Shown one piece after another: positions 11,701 through 23,700 of a DNA stretch of 64,000 nucleotides; the first letter of the stretch is position 1; every line of letters begins with the position of its first letter. Source of the DNA: Otis tarda (lineage: Eukaryota > Chordata > Aves > Otidiformes > Otididae); contig CM048552.1 in NCBI GenBank assembly GCA_026413225.1, forward strand, positions 215,102,553-215,166,552, given 5' to 3'. The notes below the pieces were generated by a model. The model was given only the letters and a program-made list of their open reading frames with translations. It was not told the DNA's origin and did no database searches. The position numbers and the translations under genes are program-made.

Positions 11701-14700
11701 AATCCCTTTGTTCTCTGCTATGGAGAACTTTCAGCTGCCTGTAGGACCGTGATGGTGCATGGAGGTGGTGGGCTATGTACTGGTGGTGCAGTGCTGCTTT
11801 TGTCCTTGGCTGTGGGGAGCTTCCAGCTGCATGTAGGACCATGACAGGGTTTGGAGATGGTGGATGGTGCAAAGATCCCAGTGTTCTTGCCTGCTCTGAT
11901 GTGGCCGTGACATCACCAGGGCTGGTGGATCACTGTGACGTGGACCATTCAAGCAAGAAGAAACAAATATTAATAAAATAATAATAATAGCTGATAATGC
12001 TGGGGAGGGAAGCTAAGTAGCTGTAGCAGCAATTTAAAGAACAGCAGCTCAGCAAAGGTTAAAATAGAATTAAAAGCAACAGGTCCTACCTGCTGCCCAG
12101 TTTTAAAGACTTGTGCTGCTGAGATTTTTGGGTTTGAAGGCTAAATACTGGAAGAAAAATGTTTGTCAAGTTGACTGTAGGTAATATGTCACTAATTTAA
12201 GATTAAAGACGTGTCCAGTGCCAAACCCTCCATCCACGAGATGCTGACGGCACCGAGAACATCTCGGTGTGAACTGCAGGACCCGCGTCTTTCTCTCCCT
12301 GACGTGAACTGGAGATTTTGCCGGGGACTGTCCTGTGTCACACGCTTCAGTTAGACGCTGGGACAAAATACATAAATTAGCTTCCATCTCCTTGGTTTGC
12401 TTTAACTGACAGGAGCAGGAGAAATGGGCACACAATGAATCACAGGAGTGTCCCTCAGAACACCGGGAGACACTTTCTGATGGTGAGGGTGACTGAGCAC
12501 TGGCACCGGTTGCTCAGGGAGGTTGTGGAGTCTTCATCCTTGGAGATACTCGGTGGCTGTCTGGACATGGTCCTGGACAACTGGCTGTCAGTGTCCCTGC
12601 TCGAGCAGTTGGTTTGAAAAGATGACCTTTGGAGGTCCCATTCTTTGAAGAAAAAAAAAAAAAAATCTGCTTTGACTTGTTAGTATAGACTGTGCAAATC
12701 TTCTACAAAAACAGAAGTAGAGAAATGACTGCCAACAGAAAGATGGTCTCTTGTTTACCAGACGCAATCTTACTGTGACCCTCAGGAAGAGCAGAGAACC
12801 GAGCGAAATCTGTGTGCTGCGAACTCTCTCGGGTTGTTGAGCCACGGGGTGATGTGACCTGCTTTGCCCGTGACTTTTTCCTGTTTCGTACGCTGAGCCA
12901 CAGAATTAAATTAAAGGACTTGGAGCTCTACTTCCATTTGCTCCTCTTGCCGCTAGCGTTTGGTCTTGCGTTGTCCGTTTTGGTCGTGGAGTAAAACTAT
13001 TCCACGGTTCACTCCAGACAGGCAGAATGGGTGGGTGACTGGCCTGCGGTTACCCAGCTGGTTTTCACATAAAAATACAGGTACAGCTACTGCCTAGAAA
13101 ACAAAACATTTCTTGCTTAACAGGAGGAAGCAAAAACCCTGCCGTTTCTGAGAGAAATTGCAGATGAGAACTTGATGCAAGTGCCGCCGCTGGCCTTAAA
13201 TTGTGTGTGTCAGGTGATGAGCTGTGCCGCGGACCGTGCTCCGTTTCCCTTCGCTGGGAGATCCTACAGATAGGTGCTGTGGTGTGCCTGGATCTTAGGG
13301 ACTGACCCTGCTTGCGTTTGAAAACTTAAATCCATTGCTGATTAAAAAACAAAGGCTGTCTGAGCTTGGGGCACTTAATTCGTGGCTGTCAAATCTGCTG
13401 AGTTCTAAGCAAATTGGAGAGCTTTTCTTTTTTTCTTTTTTTACCTTCCTCCAGGCTACATGTGCAAAGAGTCTCTGCGAAACAAAAAACTGATTGCTAT
13501 GAGAGTTGTAAACTGCCACTTATTTTGACAGGATATTATCTTTGAAACCTAACTCTGGCAGTAAGTACAAATTACTAAGATGGTTGGGAGTGGAAGAGCC
13601 AGTAGGAAATACTCAGCTACAGCCCTTGTACTTGAATTCTCCACTTATTTCAGACTACGTATCCTGAAGAGCTACAAAAAAACGCAGTTCTGTCTCAGCA
13701 GACAGCTCTGCAGTACGTGGAAAACTGCAGATGAAGAAGCATAACACTGAAGATAATGTGTTGTGGTTTTTTTTTTTTTTCCTGTTTAACAAAGCCTCAA
13801 GCCTTTCTTAAACGTGTCGATGTTCCGGAGTCTCGACTGCTACGCTGGAGTGCTGCAGGGTACGACCCCGCAGTTCTGTCCTACATCTGATTCTAGCAGT
13901 ACATTTGTATAGGCAGCTGTTTAATCCATACCTCGCGTCCCCAGCAGGCTCCTCTCCTTCCCTCTGCGTAAAAGCCATTGTAACCACTTTAAAATTCAGC
14001 TCCACGGGACCACTAATACAGATTATATAAAGTTTCTGACTGAGAACTGAAGTCGGAAACAACACAGGAAACTTGCCAAAAAACATTTTAGGAGGAAGTA
14101 TCTAGCTTTCTAGAGATGGCATGTATATATATATTAGTGTAATAATTGTACAGGAAAAAATAATGCAGGACTTTTTGGTTTTTTTTTTTAATTTTACTTT
14201 CTGATGCTCGTGTAAGTGCAGAATTACGTTCAGACTCTTCCCCACGTTGCAGCCTGTCTGTCTCTGTCTCAAATGTTTCTTGTTTCCACTTCTTTGTGAC
14301 AGCGAATCTGGAGTACTGAGGGGCAGGTTCTGGTAGTCTCATTTTCTCTCCTCCCGGCTCGTTCGTAATGTAAAACCCGGCTGTCCGTGAGAATGAGAGG
14401 GCTCCCTGGATGTGCTTGGTAGAGCCTGCTTGAAATGGGATCGGGAAACGCTGCCTGACCTCTGGGTGCTCTTCGCTTCCCACGGATCGAATGGCGAGCC
14501 TCGGAGCTATTTAAAAATTAAGAGCGCTTCACAAATTGACATCTTAAAATGGTGGATTAACGTCTCTGAGGGGTCTCACATCGCGTTTGTAGGTGCTGCC
14601 GGATTGGGAGGCAGACAGCTGAGGGCAGAGCTGCCGTTCAGGGGGAAGTAGAGAGGGCGTGGACCAGCGGGGACATGAAGTGAAATTCGGTGAGGACAGG

Positions 14701-17700
14701 CTGCACTTGGGAAGGAGGAACCCTCCTGACAGTGGACGAGGTCGACAGCGTCCTGGGCCATTATCTCCCTTCACTCAGCACTTGTTAGCCTGCATCCAGG
14801 TACCCCATCTGGTTTTGGGCCCCCCAGTACGAGATCGATAGGGACAAACTGGTGCAAGTTCAACAGAGGGGCTCCAGGATGGCTGCAGCACTCGCCCTGT
14901 GAGGTCAGACCAAGGGAACTGGTGCTGTTTCTCTTATTTATCCTTTCACTTCTGGACTTGGGGGAGAGCCACGGTCAGAAACCCAGCTCCAGCGCAGTCA
15001 CAGGCCAGGGGCCTCTCTTTCCTTCCCCGTCCCTTTTCTGTCCGTTCAGGTAGCGCGAGCCTCTCCTTCCCGGGCCCCCCGGCCGCTGTCACCTTATCTG
15101 CCGCCTCCTTGCACGCTGCAAGGACCCCTTCCCCGCCTGGAGCCGCCGGAACAGCGTCTGTTGCCTCTTGATTGCTGCCTTGTCCTGCCTCCTGACCCGT
15201 GTCTGTACGTGTGTGTGTGTGCAGCTGCAAGGCGTGGGGCCCTATGGCGTGGTCGCTGCCCCTCAGGTGCGTGGAAAGCGGTTTGGGTGGCAGCTTGGGG
15301 TCTCTCCATCCCTGTAGGATGTGGGTCTGCCTCCCTCCGTGGTGCTGCCCTCTTCCCTGCTCTCTTTGCCTTTGGGAGCTTGGTTCCTGTGGCCTTGAAG
15401 GACCGCTCCCTGCCAGATGCATTTTCTGAAAACCGGCAGCAGCGTTGGGCTCAGAGGGTTTGAAGGCCCCATCTCTCCGTTCTTTGGGCAGAATCGGTGC
15501 TGCTTCTGCTGGACGTCCTGCACAGTGCTGAGCTTGGGCCTGTCACAGCAGGCAGACCCCACCAAAGCCACTGATATGGACTCAACTTCTTCCTTTTCCC
15601 CTTTCCCTAACCACTCCCTAGTGTGGGACAGGAACCACAGCCTAATTACTGGGAGGGTGGTGGGACGCTGTCCCAGGTTGGCCAGAGAGGTGGTGGATGC
15701 CCCATCCCTGGAAACATTCCAGGCCAGGTTGGCCGGGGCTCTGAGCCACCTGATGTGGTTGGAGATGCTGGGGGACCCTAGGAAAGACCACGAGCCTTGG
15801 TGGGGTGAGGCTGCAGGCACTGAGCTCGCCGCAGCACCTCTGCCCTCACCTCCCACCCTCTGCCCCTCCAACAGAGATGCCACCCTTGCTGGCACGGCGG
15901 CTGGGGTCCCTGCCCGCGTTCCCCGAGCTGCTCCGCTGTCCGTGAGTGCTTCAGCTGCTCTTCCAGAGAGTCTTGTTGGCCAGCACTGCAGAGGTTTGGC
16001 ATTTTTGATGGGTACTGAAAGAAATGCTGCTTTCCTATTGTTGACATCCACGTACCGCTTGACTTCTGAAGAAGCCCTAAATTCTGTGGGCTTTTCAAAT
16101 TGCTAAAGCCATGAGAGGAATTTGAATTGCTTCGTTAGAGCCCTTAGGGATGCACAGATACCTTAGAGCATCGCTTTTATTGAGGAGTGACTATTTTTAT
16201 ACCATACAGCCTAGGTTAAGACGGGAAGCTTTAGGCAATCTTGTGTTGTGGTTTGTTGGTTTTGATTTTTTTTTTTTTTAAGGATATTGCAAATCACGTC
16301 CAAACACTGTAGCTGATAATCTCTAAGGAACTTCTCTTTGGCTTACGCTGGGCGGAATTAATGGAGTTAACTGACGAGCTAATCCAGGCAACGGCTGAGA
16401 GCGGGCACTCCAGGTTTCCAACTCTGTGTTTCTAAGGTGGTTGGGTTTGGTGCTCACTTCACGCTGCTGCCTTGCTTGGCTTCAGAAGCGTGAGAAATTC
16501 TTTTCTGAGCAGTGATCTGTTATTTTTGAATACGTCAACTACTTAAAGCTGCTCGTAAGCTTCTAATCAGCATCATATAATTGCATCCATAGGCGGGATG
16601 GATGGTATTTCCTTGGAATTTAATCAAGCTGTGCAGCATCCCGTCCTATTTCTAATCTGATGCGCCCTGCTAGTGCCTCTTGCTTCATAGGACAGGGAGG
16701 TTCGTGTTGATGGAGAGAGTGACTGTAAAGCAAAACAGCAAAAAAACCTGGTTTTTGAGACTTTGCGGTAGGGTTAAACTTCAGCAATGGAAGCTATCGT
16801 CATCTTTTAGGCCAGCCTGACTGCGGTGCTTTCGAAATTCTCAGTTTAGTACGGTAAATGGTGTTCATACCCAAGGAGTATGTTGCAAGGAGCTAAACTG
16901 GCTTTGAAGCTCCGATTCGGAGGAAAAACGAAAAGCAGGAAACAACGAGAAGCGGCGAGGAACGTGCCACAGGCAGCTGTGGTGACAGCTATCTTGAGGT
17001 CGGTCTTCTAAAGCTATTGAATGTGTAACCCAGCGCGCGAGACGATCATCACCACATCTGAATTTGTACCAGGTCTTGTACAACTTTCTTTCTCTTGCCC
17101 CAGGAGTTTCAGGTCATCTGTGGAAAGCTTGGAGATTTTTTTTTCTTTAGCTTGTATCTTTTTTTTTTTTTTTTTCCCCTCCTTTCTTCTTTTCTGATTG
17201 CAGGAAATTTTAGCTGGGTGCGACCTGAGCCAGTTAAAATGTTATTTGGATGCTGTTTTGGCTGACTCATTTTTATTCCCTACGAAATAAGTAAGGTAGC
17301 TTCAGTCAAAAATGCGCGTTAATCTAATTGTAAAATAAATATTTTGGGTGTTGCTTCAGGAAAGTCGTGCCTCAGTTTTGCAAAGCTCCAGACCATAAAC
17401 CGTGTAAGGTACTGCGCGTTATTCTGTTCTTGTAGGCAAACAATCCTAAAAACCTATTGAAGATGCTGTGTAATTTAATAATCTTATTTTAAACAGAACT
17501 ATGGTAGTGTGAAATGAGGTTCTCACGTGCTCTTGCCTCAGACTCTTTGCAGATCAGTCATTTGTTTTCTGGTCGACTGCCTATGAACAGCTGAAAGTGA
17601 TGCTTTCGCTTCTGGGATTTAATATTTGTGGTGCCCCATTGTTTTTGTTTTATTTCTAGGCCTGGTTTTAGCTGTGTTGGGAGTAACGGCTGGCTCTGGT

Positions 17701-20700
17701 TGCAGAGCCATCTGAGAGCCTGAGCAACAATGGCTCGCCTTTTTATTTCAAGGCAGAAAGGAATTAAAATGCATTTTAAATTCACACGTCTCATCCTGCG
17801 AGTGTTCGAGATCCCTTATGAAGCAGTGGGAATAATTTCAGATTTTGAAGAAGTTTTACTGAATATTTTTTCCCTAGTGGAAATTATCGCAGCTCCTATC
17901 ATTGTGCTTTTCCCAGCATTTTCCAAATCCTCCTGAGGAGCCTCCCTCTGCGCAGAGCATGTGTCCTGGTGCTCCAGAGGCTGCCTTGGGGCTGGCTGAC
18001 CTCTACTTTAAATGTCAGGGCTGCTTCACTCTTGCCTTTCGGATTCCGTTTGCCTTTTTTTAACCCTTCCTTAGGACCCTGCTTGAAGCGACACCTTTTT
18101 CGAGGCACTTGAGCAGCCTGAGTCGTGGTGTTTTTTTTTTTTCACAGCCGTGTGTCGATTGCCTCCTGCACCCTGCGTGGTGTGGGCAAACCCGGCTGGG
18201 TCGCGCTGCGTTTGTAGGAACTGTGAAGCACCTTGTCCAAACTGGATGTCAGCAGAAGGGCTGAGTTTCCTGACGACCAAATGAATTTATAAAGCCTTCA
18301 AAATCCCTGCATTGGGTACTTACTCATCCACTTCTTTCAAAACGGCGTCCTACGGGTGAATCGCTCCCCGTTGCTACGTGGTGTAAGCGGTCAGACATCC
18401 ATGTTCTTCTACGTTATAGAAGAGTCAGCGTATCCTCTTCTACATGAGCCCCCAACATCAGAAGGACGTGGAGCTGTTGGAGAGGGTCCAGAGGAGGCCA
18501 CGCAGGTGCTGAGAGGGCTGGAGCAGCTCTGCTGTGAGGCCAGGCTGAGAGAGCTGGGGCTGTTCAGCCTGGAGAAGAGGAGGCTCCGGGGAGAGCTGAG
18601 AGCGGCTCCCAGTGCCCAAAGGGGGCTGCAGGGAAAGGTGGGGAGAGACTCTTCAGCAGGGCCTGCTGGGACAGGACGAGGGGTCATGGTTTCAAAATAG
18701 AGGGAGGCAGATTCAGACTGGATATAAAGAAGAAATTCTTCACTATGAGGGTGGTGGAGCAGTGTCCCAGGTTGCCCAGAGAGGCGGTGGATGCCCCATC
18801 CCTGGAAACATTCCAGGCCAGGTTGGCCGGGGCTCTGAGCAACCTGATGTGGTTGGAGATGTCCCTGCTCCTGGCAGGGGGGTTGGGCTGGGTGGGCTTT
18901 GAAGGTCCCTTCCCACCCAAACCGTTCTGTATTCTTCTCTATCACTGTTTTTCTTTGTCAAGCTGGACTCGCCTTCTCTCTCAGTTCTCCCCAGCTCTGC
19001 CCAGACACGTCCGGGATAGCGTGATTGGTGTTACCATCACCAGCTAATTCTAATCACTGTAGGTAATTAATACTGAAGTTTCCTTATATTGTCCCATTAT
19101 TTTCTAGCTTTAACACTAGTTGAGGGTGCAGAATAACTGAGGAACAAATCGTGTGTACGTGCGTTTTGTGCCCTTGGAAGTTTAACTTTGACAGTAATGG
19201 AAGTGTGGGAAATACTGAACGAGCAGAGGGAGACTTCAGCAATCGGCGTACTGGGCGCTGCATGGGATTGACTTTAAAACATCGATGGGATTGTGGCGTT
19301 TGCCGCGTTAAGGTGAATACTCAGATTCAGCCTTTCGGAGATGTGTGTGATCACTCCCTCAGCTGGACAAGGAACGGTAGGAAATGTATTTTCTAGGTGT
19401 GGGAATGACAAAAGCTGATGTTCTTTCGTAAATGCAGCGACTCTGTTTGAAATGCAGTGGGTTTCAGATCAGAAGAATGGCTCCCCGCTGTTCTATTTGG
19501 CCAGACTTTTCCTTGTCAGGTGCCCATTCATTTTAGTCGCGGGTTTTACGTGGCAAAGGCGTGCATGAGAAGATTTTTAGAAGATGTCGTGTGTAAACAA
19601 AGTGTAGGTGAAGTGATGTAACAGTCTGCTAACCGTGGTACCGGAAAGAGAGAATGTCTCTGGCTCTTTGATGTGAATAAGACTGTCGGTATGTGATTTT
19701 TTTTTTTAATTGTTATTATTTTTTTATTTTTTTCCTTTGGAAAGATGAATCCAGTGACTTATTTGGAGAATCCTTTGTTTAGTGGCTGTATTGCCTACTG
19801 TGCGTAAAATGCATTCTTTCTCAACTTTAAAGTAATTGGGGAAATTTGTTTTTAATTCTCTGGGTTTTATTGACAAGATCCCTGAGACCCCTGTAAGTAC
19901 AGTTAAAAACCTGAGTTTGGAGAGCAGTGAAAGTGGCTGTTAAAATGATGCACGTGATACTTTCAGGAGCAGAAGGGTTTGGGTTTTTTTGGTGTGTGTT
20001 TTTTTTTTTTTTTTTTTTTCCCCAACACATTCCTATCAAGTGTACACACTGAGCAGGGAGAGTGTCAAAAATGGCTGTAATTCCCTGTCAGAGAGAGATA
20101 CTCGTATTTTTTTGAGTTTGGTAGGTAGGAGCTTTGACTCTGGTGTACCCACCTCACTAACGATTCATGCAACTTGACAAGGCAAGCTCTATTTTCGGTT
20201 TTACGACGTCCGCTTTGTTTTGCTGTGCTGGTTTACAGAGCTTTCCCGCGGGTGGGGAGGAAGGAAGTACTGCGTTGAAGTGAGGATTTTTGCCTGTCTT
20301 TCAGCAGCAGAGATTGAGAATTAATTGAGAATGTTACCTGCCTTGGAAAAACCTGTTCTAACGTCTGTGCTCCTCGCCTACAGACTTCACATAGCCGGAA
20401 GGTGTATTGGTGATCAGGCAAATGCATCAGCGTCTCAATATCAGTATCTTTTATAAATAAGGATGATACAGAAAGGAGAATATGCTAGAAATAAGAGTTA
20501 CAATGAAGACTAGCTGCTGCAGACAGGCGTTGTATAGGACAGGAAGAACTTGGAATTATTTCAAACCAGTGAGCGTGTAGTTCAGATCCTGATTTCAAGA
20601 ACTGAATGGAGACCTTCATCTTCTTTTGCAGAATGAAAAAACAAAGCAGCAGATTGAAAACTTGTTACAGAACGGAAAGCATGAAGAGTTACGGAATCGT

Positions 20701-23700
20701 CTGTGCTGCCGGCTGACCTTTGGGACCGCGGGGCTCCGCTCGGCTATGGGAGCGGGCTTTTGCTACATTAACGATCTTACGGTGATCCAGTCCACGCAGG
20801 TGAGCTGGGCAGTTGTGTGGGAGAGCGCTGGACGGTTTCACGGTAAATGGTTGGGTCGTACAGCGTACCACGTTGGTTTATCTCGGGTGGCAGTCCTGTT
20901 AAACTGTCGCTCCCGACTTCCATAGTCGTTCTTGCGCGTGCTTTGTTAAGGTAAATAGTAGCTTAAAGATTCTTAATCTGCAAAACACAGCTTTCTCTCA
21001 CCCCGGTGAAGGTAGTGGGAGGCAAGGGAAGAGAAGCATTGAATCCTCTTCAGAATGAACAGCACGAGTCACAAAATGGATGTTCCTTATTTCCTTTCCT
21101 TGTGAGCATATAAAATACAGATGGTTTGGACTGTGTATATTAAATATACTTAAACATCTTATCTGTTCCCACCTTTAATCTTGACTATTGACTGACTGTT
21201 GAAAAGATGCTGAATATTTGTAACCATTGTACTTGGGTACAATGGGAGACTTGGAACATCCATAAAAAGTTTTTGTTATGACAGACATACTAAATCTCAC
21301 CTGCTTCGTCAGGTACTTTTTTATAAATGGAGCTTCAGCTGTATGATAAAAGGTGTTTTATTACATGATTTACAGAAGGTCGATAACCTTTCTCATTCCA
21401 TACTCTCTACATTTTAAGAGAGTTGTCTCTTTGCAGGTTAATGCTCAAGTCCCTCAGCAGGCACGATTGAAATAATTTGTTTTCTTTTGGCTCCGGATGA
21501 AGTGGTGTGCTTAAAACTTGCAACAGCTGAGAGTTTACCAAGCTGTTTGACATACTGCTAATGCCTGACTTGTACAATTAAAGCCCAAACCTTTGCAGCG
21601 AAACCAAATTCCGATAGCTGTTTATACAGGCTTTGAAAAGAATAGCAGTAACATGCTGGAGCTTATTGGTAGGGTTTGAAGTCCAGCTTTCTTTTTTTTT
21701 CTCTTCAGTTTTGTCTTGGGTTTAACAAAGTTTTCCTTAGGTTTCTAACCTCTAAACTGGACACATCTTGCTAGCGATGGAATCTTTAAGAGTGAAGATG
21801 CTTTAAACGAGTCCACTTTTCTTTGAAGCAGAGCAAGCATCTTGATAACGCAGAGAAGTTAATAATAATCACTTTGCTTCTTGGCCTCTGCAGTCTGTGG
21901 AATTTGGAGCTGCTCATGCTCCCAGCGCCTGAACGTTGCGTTCTGCCTTTGTGTTTCCAGCCCTGTGAAAGCGTGGCTGAGCTCGGAGCGGCTGGCTGAT
22001 AACGCGTTCTTGGCAGAAAGTGAAAAGTTTCGTTTTGGTCAGCAGGGAGGGTGTTTGTAAGTTCAGTTTCAGGGACATGACCGGTTTCTGAAAGTAACAA
22101 ACTGGGTTGTGTTCATTTGCTCCCTCTGTGGGGCTTCTATTTTTAGTTGTTTATTAAAGCCATATATCAAGTTAGAGAAAACAGTCTCTGGGAAGTGGAT
22201 TACAACTTGTTTCTGAAGTCAACTGCATCAGATTTAATCTCTTTGTTTGAGTGCTCTTGTTTCAGAAGCTAAGGACGTTAACAGTTTTGCTGAACCTAAT
22301 CTGAACATGGGCAGCCCTGTCTCGTGATATTTGTCCTTACCTGCTGCAGGAATACGTGACCATCCGAAAAGACAGACTTCAGTTTAATTAAAATATTTCC
22401 TTCAGATAAAATAAGCCTTAGTTTAGTCACATGGGTAAGCACATGCTGCGTTCTTCACTTCCATGGTTATATCGATATAATGAAAGCTCAGATCCAGAAA
22501 GGTACAGAATACCCAGAAGTTGCTTTTGACTCTTCTGAAGATTGTAGGGATGCATATAACCAGTGCCCAAAGGGGGCTGCAGGAAAGATGGGGAGAGACT
22601 CTTCAGCAGGGCCTGGTGCGACAGGACGAGGGGTCATGGTTTTAAAATAGAGGGAGGTAGATTGAGACTGGACATAAGGAAGAAATTTTTTACCCTGAGG
22701 GTGGTGGAGCAGTGTCCCAGGTTGCCCAGAGAGGCGGTGGATGCCCCATCCCTGGAAACATTCCAGGCCAAGTTGGCCGGGGCTCTGAGCAACCTGATCC
22801 GGTTGGAGATGTCCCTGCTCCTGGCAGGGGGGTTGGGCTGGGTGGGCTTTGAAGGTCCCTTTCCACCCAAACCGTTCTGTGATTCTATAATTCTAATTAT
22901 TGTGTCTGTCCTGCTGAACCAATCGCTTTTATGAATAGGTAAGTAACCCATCAGCAGCTTCCACAATGATGGAACCAGTCATCTTTCCGTCCCATTCTTG
23001 TTACTATCACTTTCCCCTCACTTCTCCTTTGGAATAGATCGTAAGAGACTGGACATGCAAGAGGATTATTTAAACACGGGTGAAGAAGCAGACTAGGTCT
23101 GTCTGTGAGTTTTGTCTAGGGAAATCACTTGAACTGTGCAGTGGTATGAATATTTGAAATCCTTCAATGCACCTAAAGGGAACTTTGTTTTAGATCCCCT
23201 GAGGTGGTTGCACATTTGTATGCCGACACTTGCTAACAAGTTATTAATTATCGCCAAGTATGTAATGGCAAGATGTTGACTTGGGTATCTTCAATTTAGA
23301 AGCAGTAGCTATCCCAGGAGAAGTTAGATGGGAACACTATCCCAACCTGAGTCTTGTAACAAGGAAATAGTAGTTCTTTAAATTGAGAAACTTATTAAAG
23401 AAAGAACTTATTAAGAGGTGTTGGAGGTACCAGTTGCCCCTCTGAGAAAGGGAGAATGACACCTGGAAGAAGATGGGTGTGAACTCGAGTAGAGCACTCA
23501 GGTAGTGGAGAACCTCTGCATTCGCTTTCTCTCACTGTCATTTTAAATTTATTTTTATTTCCTGCAGGTTCAGCAGAGGTATTTAGATAACAAACAGGTC
23601 CTGTGGGGCTGGACTCACTTCAGCTGTTGGATCTTTGGCTGAGCTGAAAGCATTTTGTTCTTACACAACATATCATATTATGTCTTAATTTTAAGCAAAA

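Larger units (their letters stand above)
5720..20631 (+). other. PGM2L1: PGM2L1 intron 1
   Basis: About 14.9 kb, GTGGGT to TTGCAG. It contains CR1 fragments at 8871, 12450, 15625 and 18451, the 81-bp minisatellite at 10740-11900, a perfect 15-bp hairpin at 6827-6869, a divergent duplicated block (6932-7094 and 9309-9467) and long T runs (for example near 6540, 17160 and 19998). I see no supported internal exon. Confidence 0.9.

Noticed and set aside
10827-11872. Long minus-strand open frames (up to 280 codons) in intron 1
   Set aside because: They run through the 81-bp minisatellite, whose period is a multiple of three and whose units lack stops. Several overlapping frames are open at once and none has a known domain.
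13214-13310. Possible C/D-box snoRNA in intron 1 (GTGATGA ... CTGA)
   Set aside because: The terminal stem would be only about three base pairs, and C'/D' boxes are not evident.
18409-18945. 178-codon minus-strand frame and similar frames at 26730, 44047 and 59183
   Set aside because: These are antisense translations of CR1 fragments; the sense strand matches CR1 ORF2 C-terminus.
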